The position numbers and the translations under genes are program-made. Source: Paenibacillus sp. Soil766 (lineage in GTDB: Bacteria; Bacillota; Bacilli; Paenibacillales; NBRC-103111). Taken from it: a DNA stretch of 63,352 bases. The stretch covers positions 1,438-64,789 of the forward strand of contig NZ_LMSJ01000012.1 of the NCBI RefSeq assembly GCF_001428105.1. The letters run 5' to 3'. Positions within the stretch are counted from its first letter, which is position 1. Every line of letters begins with the position of its first letter. Below, piece after piece: positions 37,731 through 46,540 of this stretch. The notes under the pieces are model-generated. The model was not told where the DNA came from. It saw only the letters and a program-made list of their open reading frames with translations, and ran no database searches.

Positions 37731-37835
37731 TAGGTTACCCTCCTAAACTTGTTGCCCTACGGGGCTTTCCGTGTCAAACCAAGCAGATATGACATTCTGC
37801 CCCCATGAGCACGTTCAAACAAAGCTTAGCTACCT

Positions 37836-38948
37836 TCAGCTCAGCTGTTTGTTCAACAAAAATCCAGCATAGTGGATCGGATTTGCAATTGATTTCGAAC
37901 GTGCTCGCTCATTATGCAAACGTGCGAATATCGTTCGACCCGGCTTTGAATTCACTTCAAGAATCCACACGCGTCCGCTGGTATCAATGCCGAAATCAAT
38001 GCCTAGCTCGGCTAATCGACCATGGTTGGATTCGAGAACAGACGGGATGTGTTTAGATAGCATAGCTATGGTAGCAATCAGCTGCTCGGACTTCATCTCC
38101 CCGAATTCTCGAGTTAGATACTCGCTGACATCTTCGGCAGTGCCTCCGCCATGTAGATTGGAAGTGATGCTTCCCGGCTTTCCAACGCGAACGGCCATGC
38201 CCGTATGCTCCCAGTTTCCTCGACCATTTTTCTGGACTAGTGACCGTACGTCATAGGACATCCCATTCATCGAGTGGAGCTGTAAATAGTGTTGCAAGAG
38301 ATATGGACGTGAGCCTATTCTCTGCTTCAGCCATTGCCAGCAAGTGGACCACTCCTGAAACTCTTCAGAGAGGGGGTGATTGCGTCCATCTCGTCCTAGC
38401 AGCCTAAACAGGGGGCCCTCTTTGTGTATATGAATTGCACCTTTGCCTTGACTCCCGCCTTGAGGCTTCAAGAATGCGTCGGAATGGTTCTGTAACCAAC
38501 TTTCAAGTTGATGTCCACTTCGGAGTCTACTGGTCTCTGGCAAGTAGGGCAGTAAGACGGGATCTTTTTGCAGAATCAGTCCCACTTCCCACTTTCCGCC
38601 AAGACCGTAGCCAAGGAATCGAATGGATGGGATCTCACGCAGCTTGCGTACATGATATTGATAGGTGAGATAACTACGTTTTTTGCTGAAGAAGCAGCGA
38701 TCATAGATGAGAGAAGGAAGGGGGAAGAGCTTGGTAATCCATGCTAGCTGTGTAGGGTCATACATATAGCCTCTTACCCTCTCTTGCATCCAATCGATGC
38801 GATTTGGCGAGAAAACAAACACATCGATCCCTTTGCTAGCACCATGTGCTGTAAGACTCTGATAGAAACTCGAGCTTGCAAAGGGAAGTTCGCTGTTCAG
38901 TTCGGTAACCATGATGCCTAACAAGGGTCGTTGTGTTCGCAATCGCAT
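37836..38948 (-). CDS. YheC/YheD-type ATP-grasp protein 4
   Basis: The 370-residue product shows LKPQGGSQGKGAIHI, YLLQHYLQLHSMNG, DVRSLVQKNGRGNWEHTG, NLHGGGTAEDV and LGIDFGIDTSGRVWILEVNSKPGR. It lacks the N-terminal extension of paralogues 3 and 5. A GAGGTGA site lies just before the ATG, eight bases after the stop of paralogue 5. The 105-base gap to paralogue 3 is the largest in the cluster, and I see no clear terminator there, so all five may share a transcript. Confidence 0.84.
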   Translation of the reverse strand: MRLRTQRPLLGIMVTELNSELPFASSSFYQSLTAHGASKGIDVFVFSPNRIDWMQERVRGYMYDPTQLAWITKLFPLPSLIYDRCFFSKKRSYLTYQYHVRKLREIPSIRFLGYGLGGKWEVGLILQKDPVLLPYLPETSRLRSGHQLESWLQNHSDAFLKPQGGSQGKGAIHIHKEGPLFRLLGRDGRNHPLSEEFQEWSTCWQWLKQRIGSRPYLLQHYLQLHSMNGMSYDVRSLVQKNGRGNWEHTGMAVRVGKPGSITSNLHGGGTAEDVSEYLTREFGEMKSEQLIATIAMLSKHIPSVLESNHGRLAELGIDFGIDTSGRVWILEVNSKPGRTIFARLHNERARSKSIANPIHYAGFLLNKQLS

Positions 38949-38956
38949 ATTTCACC

Positions 38957-40348
38957 TCAATGCTTCGCTAGAAAACGAGCGTATTTTACTAAAGTTCTTA
39001 CAGATGGTCTGATTTTATTTTTATTGTTGTCGGTGTTGAGTGCTGTATTATCATCCTTAGATGGCTTGGAGTTTACTTCGAGCAGCCATACTCGACCTGA
39101 TCGATCAACGGCAAGATCAATACCTAATTCACCGAAATGACTGTGAATTTGGGTCTCGATCCCTTTGGCAATATCCAAAGAGGCCTTGCGTAAACGACGA
39201 ATAATCGAAGCGCGAGCGGCAGTCGTGGAGAAAGAGGCTTTGGCAAGCGCAGCCGGTACAGTGGATAAGGATCCACCTCGTGCCAGGTTAGAAACAAAGT
39301 GCTGGCTACCCGCAATCCGACCTACAATGGATGTGATTTCCCATTCGCCCTTTTCTCCCCGTTGCACAAGTGCTCGGAAGTCAATTGGATTCCCCTCGGA
39401 TGATATGAGATCAAGTCCTTGCTGGATTTGATAGCGCTGTGTCTTGAGTTTCCCGGAAATGGACTGAAATACGGCAAGCAGAGTAGGGAATGTTTGTCTG
39501 CGAACTCCTGCAAGGCTTGTAGAATGAGCCGTATAGGCTTCGCCAAGGCCTTCTCTGCGAATACGGATAATCCCATTGCCGAGGCTTCCAGTAATTGGTT
39601 TGAGAAATAGCGTCCCATGGCGAGCAGCCATAGATTTCAGCATTTGAAAGTTTTTGAAAAGATAAGACTCAGGCAAGTAGCTATGCAACGAGTTATCTTT
39701 CCGCAGAGCCTCGAAAACCTCTGTCTTGTTCAAATATTTTTCATTAAAGATTTCCGTGCCATATCGGGACTTAACGTCCTTCATGAACTGTTGAACATTG
39801 GTCATATTCTCGTACTTGCGTGAGGTGAGACGATTGTAAATGACATTTGGGATCGGGAACGTTCTTTTACTCCAAGAACCATTAGCATAAGAATAAGCAG
39901 AAAGTGACTGCGGATTTGCGTGCATTTCTTTCGGCGGGAAGAAACAAACGCTAGCCCCCATCTGATTACACGCATCGGTCAATTCTTTACAAAAAGTGGT
40001 GATTGGACCAAAAGGGCGGGTTGTGGAACTCGCGTTAACGCGGCTTATCATGACACCAATTAAGGGTCCAATCGACATTGTATTCGAAGTTGGCTTATAG
40101 TTGATCGTAAGCCGAGCCCCTTGATGAAGACCTATCTTAGTTGCAAGCGCAGGGTCGACACGGAGACTATTCGGTACAGCAGCTGTGACCACTTTAACAT
40201 CCTGCTGAGATGAGCCGAATCGCATGTTAATCATTTGGTTGGACGGAACTTTCCACTTTCTTGCAATGGATTCACTTAGAACAACGGTCCGATCATCCAA
40301 AAAGATGCTGGTGTTTTGAATGGTTACGCCAACTTTCGATCTGGTCAA
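38957..40348 (-). CDS. YheC/YheD-type ATP-grasp protein 5, with N-terminal extension
   Basis: First gene of the cluster. The 463-residue product carries the same extra N-terminal domain as paralogue 3 (IFLDDRTVVLSESIARKWKVP, RVDPALATKIGLHQGARL). Its ATP-grasp core has LKPITGSLGNGIIRI, QIQQGLDLISSEG, DFRALVQRGEKGEWEITS, NLARGGSL and LGIDLAVDRSGRVWLLEVNSKPSK. I start it at a TTG (40348), nine bases after AAGGAG, since no suitable ATG exists. The frame continues open to 40393 without a ribosome site. Functional knowledge is limited to the spore-coat association of YheC/YheD. Confidence 0.83.
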   Translation of the reverse strand: MTRSKVGVTIQNTSIFLDDRTVVLSESIARKWKVPSNQMINMRFGSSQQDVKVVTAAVPNSLRVDPALATKIGLHQGARLTINYKPTSNTMSIGPLIGVMISRVNASSTTRPFGPITTFCKELTDACNQMGASVCFFPPKEMHANPQSLSAYSYANGSWSKRTFPIPNVIYNRLTSRKYENMTNVQQFMKDVKSRYGTEIFNEKYLNKTEVFEALRKDNSLHSYLPESYLFKNFQMLKSMAARHGTLFLKPITGSLGNGIIRIRREGLGEAYTAHSTSLAGVRRQTFPTLLAVFQSISGKLKTQRYQIQQGLDLISSEGNPIDFRALVQRGEKGEWEITSIVGRIAGSQHFVSNLARGGSLSTVPAALAKASFSTTAARASIIRRLRKASLDIAKGIETQIHSHFGELGIDLAVDRSGRVWLLEVNSKPSKDDNTALNTDNNKNKIRPSVRTLVKYARFLAKH

Positions 40349-40851
40349 TAGTGAACACTCCTTCCAGCATGACAAAATCCCTATCGAGGCCATTCAAGGA
40401 TGATCGACCGCTATTCTCCCCTGCAAAGTGACGAGAATCTCCGAAGCAAAGTCCGTCGCACCGAGTGAGTGCCCGGTCGGCGTCTTGACTTTCTTCGATA
40501 TGCGTTTCTACATTACTTTGTGGGGGCCCCGGGAAAGGAGAGACTTTGGTTTCCGACCAAAGATCCCTATATTTGGTAGATTTTATCTCCAACAAGAAAG
40601 CTGTTTCGTTAAACCGAAGCGAATACTTTCTTATCTGGTCGTGGCGATATTGCTGTTTATGCAAAGTAAACTACTCCATCATATGAGGACATATTTCCCT
40701 TTGTGCCTAGGCACCGGAAGGAAAGCGCCCATTCTTCAAACATAACTTCAGGGAGTTTTCAGCTAATTTTTAGGGCTTACTCAGGATTTTAAGTCCTTTA
40801 CCGCGTATAATGAGCTTAGATTCTTATTCATTGAGATGGGATGGGTTAAGC
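40349..40851. other. Divergent intergenic region, no gene recognised
   Basis: About 500 bp separate the ATP-grasp operon from the ApbE module. Visible items are AAGGAG of paralogue 5, a perfect hairpin CTTTGGT-ttccg-ACCAAAG (40544-40562), a GGGGCCCC palindrome near 40523, and TATAAT at 40806-40811 without a good -35. A 105-codon frame at 40428 has no ribosome site and no recognisable product, so I leave it out. Confidence 0.5.
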
Positions 40852-41187
40852 ATGAAAGCATCCTCCAAATGGACCAAGTGGCAGATCGGATTCGTTAGCG
40901 CGATGATTGTTGTCTATTTGTTTCAGGAAGTCAAAGAGAGCCCCGAATTTCTTACGGCTGTTCGAGAAGCATCGAATGCTAAGCTGAATACGACAGCCGT
41001 GATTGCACAGAAAAGCCTAGATATGCCACCATCAGAAGCTTTCAGTCGAAATTCAAATAATAGGATACAGCGCAGTGGAAGTAGTCGAGATCAGGTCAAT
41101 CAGTCAGAGGACTCATCCTCGCAATCACTTCCACAATCGCAACAGTCCAATCAGACCAAGACCCATACCAGAAGTCACGCATCCTAG
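40852..41187 (+). CDS. Small membrane-anchored protein, Ser/Gln-rich tail
   Basis: The 111-residue product starts MKASSKWTKWQIGFVSAMIVVYLFQEV, a single membrane segment. About 80 residues rich in Ser, Gln, Asn and Thr follow, which should lie outside the membrane and look disordered. The ribosome site (GGGATGGG) is weak. It lies 28 bases before the ApbE-family gene and is probably co-transcribed with it. I looked for an FMN-binding domain, the usual ApbE target, and did not find one. The family is not recognised; it might anchor or regulate the redox module. Confidence 0.6.
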   Translation: MKASSKWTKWQIGFVSAMIVVYLFQEVKESPEFLTAVREASNAKLNTTAVIAQKSLDMPPSEAFSRNSNNRIQRSGSSRDQVNQSEDSSSQSLPQSQQSNQTKTHTRSHAS

Positions 41188-41215
41188 CATTGAGTCTGGA
41201 CAGGGGAGGGAATAC

Positions 41216-42181
41216 ATGTTTCGTGATTTTGCATTTCATGCGATGAATTCGCACATACAAGTCTTACTGGAATCGGACACACCAACCGCTGAGCTTGAAA
41301 TCCCTGTTTTGGAAGGATTCGATATTTCCGAGCAGCGGTTTAGCCGATTTCTTCCGACAAGTGAATGCTCCTATCTCAATGCGAGAAGCGGGCAGCTAAG
41401 TTTTGTTTCTGACAGCATGCTCGAAGTTCTTGAGCTAGCAAGACATTATCAGGAACAAACGAATGGTGCTTTTGATATTTGTGTTGGACAAGCGATGGAG
41501 CGGGCTGGATATCGACAATCCTTTGAGAGCATACAGGAACAAATGATGGAGCTTGAGCAACCGAACCCTCACCCACACTCTGGTATGGCGTTGCAAGTGG
41601 ACCCTTGGATGAAATCAGTTCGCATATTGGCTGGCCAGAAGATGGATTTCGGTGGGATTGTGAAGAGCTGGACAGCACAGCATGTTGCGAATCGTCTGCA
41701 AACAGATTGGTTAGTACGTAGAGGCTTCATTAATGCTGGTGGAGATGTACGGGTATGGGGAGGGGCTGCAGAGAGTGAGCCTTGGTGTATTGGGATTGCC
41801 AATCCCTTTGAGACGGATCCAGCCCAGGAAGTCACACTTCAATTACGAACAGGTGCTGTAGCTACTTCCAGCATATTGCGTAGACGTTGGCTAACGAACG
41901 CAGGGGAAATGCATCACCTAATAGATACACGCACGATGCAGCCAAGCCAGTCAAGTGTTGTGCAGTGCACCGTTATCGGCCAAGATTTAATAGCCTGTGA
42001 GGTTTGGGCAAAAGTGTTGTGCATGCTCGGTAAGGAGGAAGGCGTCGCCCTCTTCCAACGTAGATCACAAGGTATGGAAGCACTGTTATATACCTCCGTT
42101 GGTGATGTGTTTCAAGCGAAGTCGCTTCACGGCAGCTTGGAACATTCCTGGACAGGGTTGAAAGGAGAAAGAAGTTTATGA
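41216..42181 (+). CDS. ApbE-family FAD:protein FMN transferase
   Basis: ApbE enzymes transfer FMN from FAD to a Thr or Ser of a target protein. The 321-residue product has MDFGGIVKSWTAQHVA, FINAGGDVRVWG, GAVATSSILRR and HHLIDTRTMQP, matching the LGGIaKGy, NaGGDv, vaTSg and HiiDPrTg blocks. The conserved Asp of the last block is present. No signal peptide is visible, unlike many ApbE proteins, so it may act in the cytosol. The ATG at 41216 follows GGGGAGGG; a longer frame overlaps the previous gene. It overlaps the next gene by four bases (ATGA). Confidence 0.85.
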   Translation: MFRDFAFHAMNSHIQVLLESDTPTAELEIPVLEGFDISEQRFSRFLPTSECSYLNARSGQLSFVSDSMLEVLELARHYQEQTNGAFDICVGQAMERAGYRQSFESIQEQMMELEQPNPHPHSGMALQVDPWMKSVRILAGQKMDFGGIVKSWTAQHVANRLQTDWLVRRGFINAGGDVRVWGGAAESEPWCIGIANPFETDPAQEVTLQLRTGAVATSSILRRRWLTNAGEMHHLIDTRTMQPSQSSVVQCTVIGQDLIACEVWAKVLCMLGKEEGVALFQRRSQGMEALLYTSVGDVFQAKSLHGSLEHSWTGLKGERSL

Positions 42182-42750
42182 TTCATCTCTTGATTGATCT
42201 ACCTACTTGGATTCTAATTCGAACCTTTGGGATACTTTCCTATCTAACCTTATTCGTTGGCATGGCAATCGGTATCACCTATAGCTTTCCGCAGTTCAAA
42301 GGGCACAAGAAAGGCCAATTGCTCCGCTGGCACACGTATACCAATTTAACAGGAACGGGCTTCGCACTCCTTCATACGGTTCTTCTTATTATAGATACTT
42401 TCATGCCTTTCGACTGGGCGGAACTGTTAATCCCTTTTTCAGCTAAAAATAACCCCGTGTTAAACGGCATGGGCACTATCGCCATGTATGGATTACTTCT
42501 TGTCCTGTTTACTACGGATATTCGGAATAAGTTGAAAAGAAAGGTATGGCTAGCTCTTCACATGTTGTCATATCCCATATTTGCATTGTCCCTTCTGCAT
42601 GGCATCTTCTTAGGGACAGACAGTAAACAAGGCTGGGCAGCCACGATGTATATCGCAACCGCGATCATTTTAGTTGGTTTAATGCTGGTTAGATTTCAAT
42701 TGTCATCGCGAAAACGTCAAGTTAAAGTAGGGCAAACGAAACAGCTGTGA
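42178..42750 (+). CDS. Ferric-reductase-like transmembrane protein
   Basis: The 190-residue protein has five to six hydrophobic segments. The histidines sit as in haem-binding ferric-reductase domains: RWHTYTNLTG, ALLHTVLLI, ALHMLSYPIFALSLLHGIFLG. It resembles the membrane haem part of MsrQ/YedZ- or FRE-type proteins without FAD/NAD domains. Translation is coupled to the ApbE gene by an ATGA overlap. Together they suggest a small flavin/haem electron-transfer unit in the membrane. The acceptor is unknown. A terminator follows directly. Confidence 0.8.
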   Translation: MIHLLIDLPTWILIRTFGILSYLTLFVGMAIGITYSFPQFKGHKKGQLLRWHTYTNLTGTGFALLHTVLLIIDTFMPFDWAELLIPFSAKNNPVLNGMGTIAMYGLLLVLFTTDIRNKLKRKVWLALHMLSYPIFALSLLHGIFLGTDSKQGWAATMYIATAIILVGLMLVRFQLSSRKRQVKVGQTKQL

Positions 42751-42753
42751 CGC

Positions 42754-42787
42754 AGAGTTCCAATTCCATGCGATTGGAGCTCTTTTT
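42754..42787 (+). terminator. Terminator of the ApbE module
   Basis: GAGTTCCAAT pairs with ATTGGAGCTC, with a wobble or mismatch in the lower stem and an 8-base loop, followed by TTTTT. Confidence 0.82.
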
Positions 42788-42868
42788 GCGTATCCCCATG
42801 TTGCGAAACGTGTCGAAAATGTCTATAGTTAAGGGGTATTTATTATGAAATGAGGATAGTAAACCGAC

Positions 42869-43924
42869 ATGGCAAAAGCAAAGATTACGGAGCTTGATAT
42901 TGTCAGAGCCATTTCCATTTTGGCTGTAGTTCTGATTCATGTAACGGCAGACTGGACAGTGGATCCAGCGTTGAAAGGCAGCAGTACGCAGCTGTTTATT
43001 TTATTTTTGAACAAAATAAGTTATTTCGCTGTTCCCGTCTTTATTTTTTTGAGCGGCATCGTGTTGTTCTATATTTATGCGGATAATTGGAGCGCTAAGC
43101 AAGCAGGCATCTTCTATTGGAAACGTGTTCGGCAAGTGCTGGTCCCCTATATCATTTGGTCCTTTTTCTACTATATATATAATCCGTGGCTATGGACGCC
43201 TGGGCATCCATTTAAAGTAGACTTAAGTGTATTTCTCCAACAGCTAAAATGGGCAGATTCCGGCTATCATTTATATTTTATGATCATTATTGTGCAGTTC
43301 TATTTGCTGTTTCCTTTGCTTGTATGGGCTGTAAGGAATGCAGCTTGGTTTCGTAAAACACTGGCGTTATGGGGGCTAGCGGTGCAGTCTGGTGTATATA
43401 TCTATAGCCACTGGGTTGGTCCTATCAGTCATAAACCTGAGCTCTGTATCACCTATTTCGGTTACTTCCTCATTGGCGGAGCCATTGGGATGAATTACGG
43501 TAATTTCCGCGCGTGGCTGGATCGCAACAAAGGGTGGGTTATTCCGTCCTCAATCTTGAGCGGTTTGGTGTACACGGGGCTGTATTTATTAGCATCTAGA
43601 GGATACACGTTTGAAAATACGTGGTATGAAATCGCGTGGTTGTTATACAATCTGGGCATCGGCGTGAGCATGATCTGGATGGCTAAGGAGCTCCTAGTGA
43701 GGTCGAAGCGCGTGGCGAAGTTTTTCGTCTCGCTGGGGATGGTCTCCTTTGGCGTCTACCTGATGCATCCTGCCTTGCTCTCCTTATGGAAATATAAGGT
43801 TCACATGCCGGGCTCAATTCTACTATTTAATGTCTACAATGGTGTTGTCTTTGTATTAATTGTAGCCATACCTTGGATATTAACTTTACTCTATCGAAAA
43901 GGAAGAAAAGTGTTGTTGAAATAA
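42869..43924 (+). CDS. Acyltransferase family 3 membrane protein
   Basis: The 351-residue protein has about ten hydrophobic segments. It opens with [24 protein letters not shown], which includes the R and H residues typical of the acyltransferase-3 (OafA/WecH) family. It has [28 protein letters not shown] and, at the end, [11 protein letters not shown]. Such proteins O-acetylate cell-surface sugars or peptides. The ATG follows GAGGATAG at a somewhat long spacing. The gene stands alone, with a terminator on each side. Confidence 0.85.
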   Translation: MAKAKITELDIVRAISILAVVLIHVTADWTVDPALKGSSTQLFILFLNKISYFAVPVFIFLSGIVLFYIYADNWSAKQAGIFYWKRVRQVLVPYIIWSFFYYIYNPWLWTPGHPFKVDLSVFLQQLKWADSGYHLYFMIIIVQFYLLFPLLVWAVRNAAWFRKTLALWGLAVQSGVYIYSHWVGPISHKPELCITYFGYFLIGGAIGMNYGNFRAWLDRNKGWVIPSSILSGLVYTGLYLLASRGYTFENTWYEIAWLLYNLGIGVSMIWMAKELLVRSKRVAKFFVSLGMVSFGVYLMHPALLSLWKYKVHMPGSILLFNVYNGVVFVLIVAIPWILTLLYRKGRKVLLK

Positions 43925-43974
43925 GCCAATACTGTTCTCTTCACAAGCACATAAGAATGGATTTACACCAATGA

Positions 43975-43998
43975 CCTGAGGCAGAGCCTCGGGTTTTT
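43975..43998 (+). terminator. Terminator of the acyltransferase gene
   Basis: CCTGAGGC pairs with GCCTCGGG (one wobble) around a three-base loop, followed by TTTTTCT. The rest of the gap to 44168 is AT-rich and should hold the promoter of the next gene. It contains TTGACA and TACAAT separated by only 14 bases, too short for a normal promoter. Confidence 0.82.
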
Positions 43999-44167
43999 CT
44001 CATGGGATTAAAGTTGTTACAAGTTCTGGAAAATACGTTTTTGCTGTTTCTCTTGTTTACTATAAAAGCTGTATTCTTGACAGTAGCCGATTATGATACA
44101 ATGTGATAGCTTAGATTTGGACTCCGTTTACGCAAATTGAAGAACGCAAAGGATGGACTGCAGCACA

Positions 44168-46537
44168 ATGAAAAAACGTCCGAATCGCTATTATATAAAA
44201 TGGGTTTTATTATGTTTCATTCTTACGACCTTGCCTGTATTATTGCTGGGTCTTTTCTCGTATGCCAAATCTTCAGGTGTGGTGCAGGATAAGGTAAATG
44301 AAGAAACGGCCCTTAGTCTGCAGCAAACGCAGATGAACGTAGAGCATTCACTTAAAGTGGTTGATCAGGCGACAACTCATTTTTTGAGTTCCAAAATTAT
44401 TCAAACGGCTTTGAGCGAGCCTCTCGGACCGGATCAATTTCAGCTGTATGCACAGGTGAAAACGGAGTTGAGCGGCCTGCAGCGGCTGGATACCGGTATT
44501 TCAGACATTCAGGTATGGAGCAAAACGGGCAATTGGCTAATTAACAATGACGGCTTGTACCGGATGGATGCTTGGAAGAGGAGCAATGCAGAAAAGCCGC
44601 TCCACGAACCAGCCGTACCGTCCATGTGGGAAACGACGAGCCATCTCACATCGGACGCGGCTTTGCCTGCATTAAATGAAGATCAGAATGGTGACCAGAA
44701 GCTGACGTCATCGATAAATGAATGCAGTACGAATGTGAATTTGTTCAAAAGGCTTCCACTTACAGCCTATACAAGCATAGGGACTGCAATGATTCAAATT
44801 CCGGCGTGCAGCCTGAGCAATTTAATCTCCGTGAATACAGAGCATGAAACCGTGATGCTATTTGACGAAAAGGCTCGTTTGTTCATACATAAAGGGGTCA
44901 CGATAGTTGGATTAAGTGAGTCGCTGAGCCAATCTGTGCTGCAGTTTCCACAGGAAGTAACCGGGCAATATAACCTCGGATATAACGGGGAATCGTTTAC
45001 TGTTACCTATCGGAAGTCGGAGTATAACGGTTGGTATTATGTGTCCGTCGTTACGCTGGATCAATTAACCCGTTCATCCCGTGAAATAGGTTGGTTCACC
45101 TTCTATATTTGTATGGGTTTACTGTTGTTCTTTATTATCATTTCATTGTTATGGACGAAACGGTTATATCGGCCGATTGCCAAAATATATTCGGATGTGT
45201 CGGCACAGACAGGGATTACTTCCCCCAAGAAAAGTATTGATGAAATTAAGTTTATTGGCGAACAGGTGCACACCTTATTTGACACGAAGAAACAGCTGGA
45301 GTACCAGTTGGAAGGACAAAATGAGCTGCTGCGGACGTTTCTGATGGTCAAGCTGTTTCTATTTGGGATGCAAGAGGAAGAGATTGTTGAGCGAATGGAA
45401 AGTTTAGGACTGCGCAAAGATTTCTCGCGTTTTTGCGTACTTGCCTTAGAGTTAGGCAGTTTGGAAAACACCCGTTTTGGAGAAAAGGATCACGATCTGC
45501 TGCTGTTTGCAGTAAACAACATGGTTGGGGAGCTTGTTACGGTTGATCGGCGTCTGCAGCCTATTATCCTGGGCAGGACACAAACGACGATTCTCACGGG
45601 CAGTGCAGACGACGGAGAATCGTTCCTGTCGGACGTATATGCCGCGGCGAAGGTCATTCAGCAAAAGGTAGCCGAGGTGCTTGATCTGAAGGTGCATATC
45701 GGAATCAGTATTCCGTATCTGCGGCTTACTGAAATACCAAGAGCCTATGAGGAAGCGATTGAAGCGATAAAAAGGCATGCTTTGTTCGGTGATGAGGCGA
45801 TTGTATATTTCGGTGATCTCGGTGAAAACCATTCGTTGCATTATACGTATCCTTATGCGCTGCAATCGGAGCTGTTCGACGCCGTGAAACTGGTGGATCG
45901 GGAGCGGATTGTGCAGCATCTTCAACAGCTCTTGGGTGAAATATGCATCAGGAATCCGAATCCTTACGATTTACAGTTTAATGCGGTTCGCTTGCTGATG
46001 AACATGCTTGGTATGGCAAATGGGATTGCTGGGCATGCGATACCGATGCAGCGGCAGCAAACGCTTTTCGATGAGCTCTTTCATCTGAATATCGTTGAAG
46101 CTGGCGAGACATGGTTTATGACTAAGCTCATAAACCCGATTATTGGTGAGATCGAGGAACAGACCGAGGTTCGTCATCTGTCACTGTCGAAGCAGCTCGT
46201 TACTATAATTCATGAGGAGTTCGACACGGATTTAACGATAGATTCGTGTGCAAATCGTCTTCATTACAATGCAAGCTACTTGAGTACCATTTTCCGAAAA
46301 AGCATGGACATCCCCTTCAGCGCTTACTTGGCACAATACCGGCATCAGATGACATTAAAATGGCTAAAGGAAACCGACATGCCGATCAAAGATATTGCAG
46401 AACGGATCCGTTATAACAATTCTCAGAATTTTATTCGTTCCTTTCGTAAAACAGAGGGGATCAGTCCCGGGAAATATCGGGAATTGAACTGCCGGATAGA
46501 AGCAGATGGAAGCACAGTTACTTCGAGGGAGGTTTAA
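44168..46537 (+). CDS. Two-TM extracellular-sensing AraC-family regulator
   Basis: The 789-residue protein has an N-terminal membrane segment (WVLLCFILTTLPVLLLGLF), about 270 extracellular residues resembling a Cache-type sensor, and a second segment near 310 (IGWFTFYICMGLLLFFIIISLLW). A cytosolic part ends in an AraC/XylS DNA-binding domain (about 685-770) with two helix-turn-helices, TIDSCANRLHYNASYLSTIFRK and PIKDIAERIRYNNSQNFIRSF. This type is common in Paenibacillus next to carbohydrate genes. I start at the second ATG (44168), since the first (44153) overlaps the likely AGGATGG site; either is possible. The two genes downstream are the likely targets. Confidence 0.87.
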   Translation: MKKRPNRYYIKWVLLCFILTTLPVLLLGLFSYAKSSGVVQDKVNEETALSLQQTQMNVEHSLKVVDQATTHFLSSKIIQTALSEPLGPDQFQLYAQVKTELSGLQRLDTGISDIQVWSKTGNWLINNDGLYRMDAWKRSNAEKPLHEPAVPSMWETTSHLTSDAALPALNEDQNGDQKLTSSINECSTNVNLFKRLPLTAYTSIGTAMIQIPACSLSNLISVNTEHETVMLFDEKARLFIHKGVTIVGLSESLSQSVLQFPQEVTGQYNLGYNGESFTVTYRKSEYNGWYYVSVVTLDQLTRSSREIGWFTFYICMGLLLFFIIISLLWTKRLYRPIAKIYSDVSAQTGITSPKKSIDEIKFIGEQVHTLFDTKKQLEYQLEGQNELLRTFLMVKLFLFGMQEEEIVERMESLGLRKDFSRFCVLALELGSLENTRFGEKDHDLLLFAVNNMVGELVTVDRRLQPIILGRTQTTILTGSADDGESFLSDVYAAAKVIQQKVAEVLDLKVHIGISIPYLRLTEIPRAYEEAIEAIKRHALFGDEAIVYFGDLGENHSLHYTYPYALQSELFDAVKLVDRERIVQHLQQLLGEICIRNPNPYDLQFNAVRLLMNMLGMANGIAGHAIPMQRQQTLFDELFHLNIVEAGETWFMTKLINPIIGEIEEQTEVRHLSLSKQLVTIIHEEFDTDLTIDSCANRLHYNASYLSTIFRKSMDIPFSAYLAQYRHQMTLKWLKETDMPIKDIAERIRYNNSQNFIRSFRKTEGISPGKYRELNCRIEADGSTVTSREV

Positions 46538-46540
46538 GCA

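Noticed and set aside
40381..40397. 17-base match (CTATCGAGGCCATTCAA) also found at 63202-63218
   Set aside because: By a rough estimate, one such match by chance in a 63-kb window is not very unlikely. No flanking similarity extends it.
40428..40745. 105-codon frame upstream of the ApbE module
   Set aside because: It has no ribosome site, the predicted protein matches no family I know, and the frame covers hairpins and the likely leader of the ATP-grasp operon.
44083..44103. TTGACA ... TACAAT as the promoter of the AraC-type regulator
   Set aside because: The two hexamers are separated by only 14 bases, shorter than a functional sigma-A promoter normally allows.
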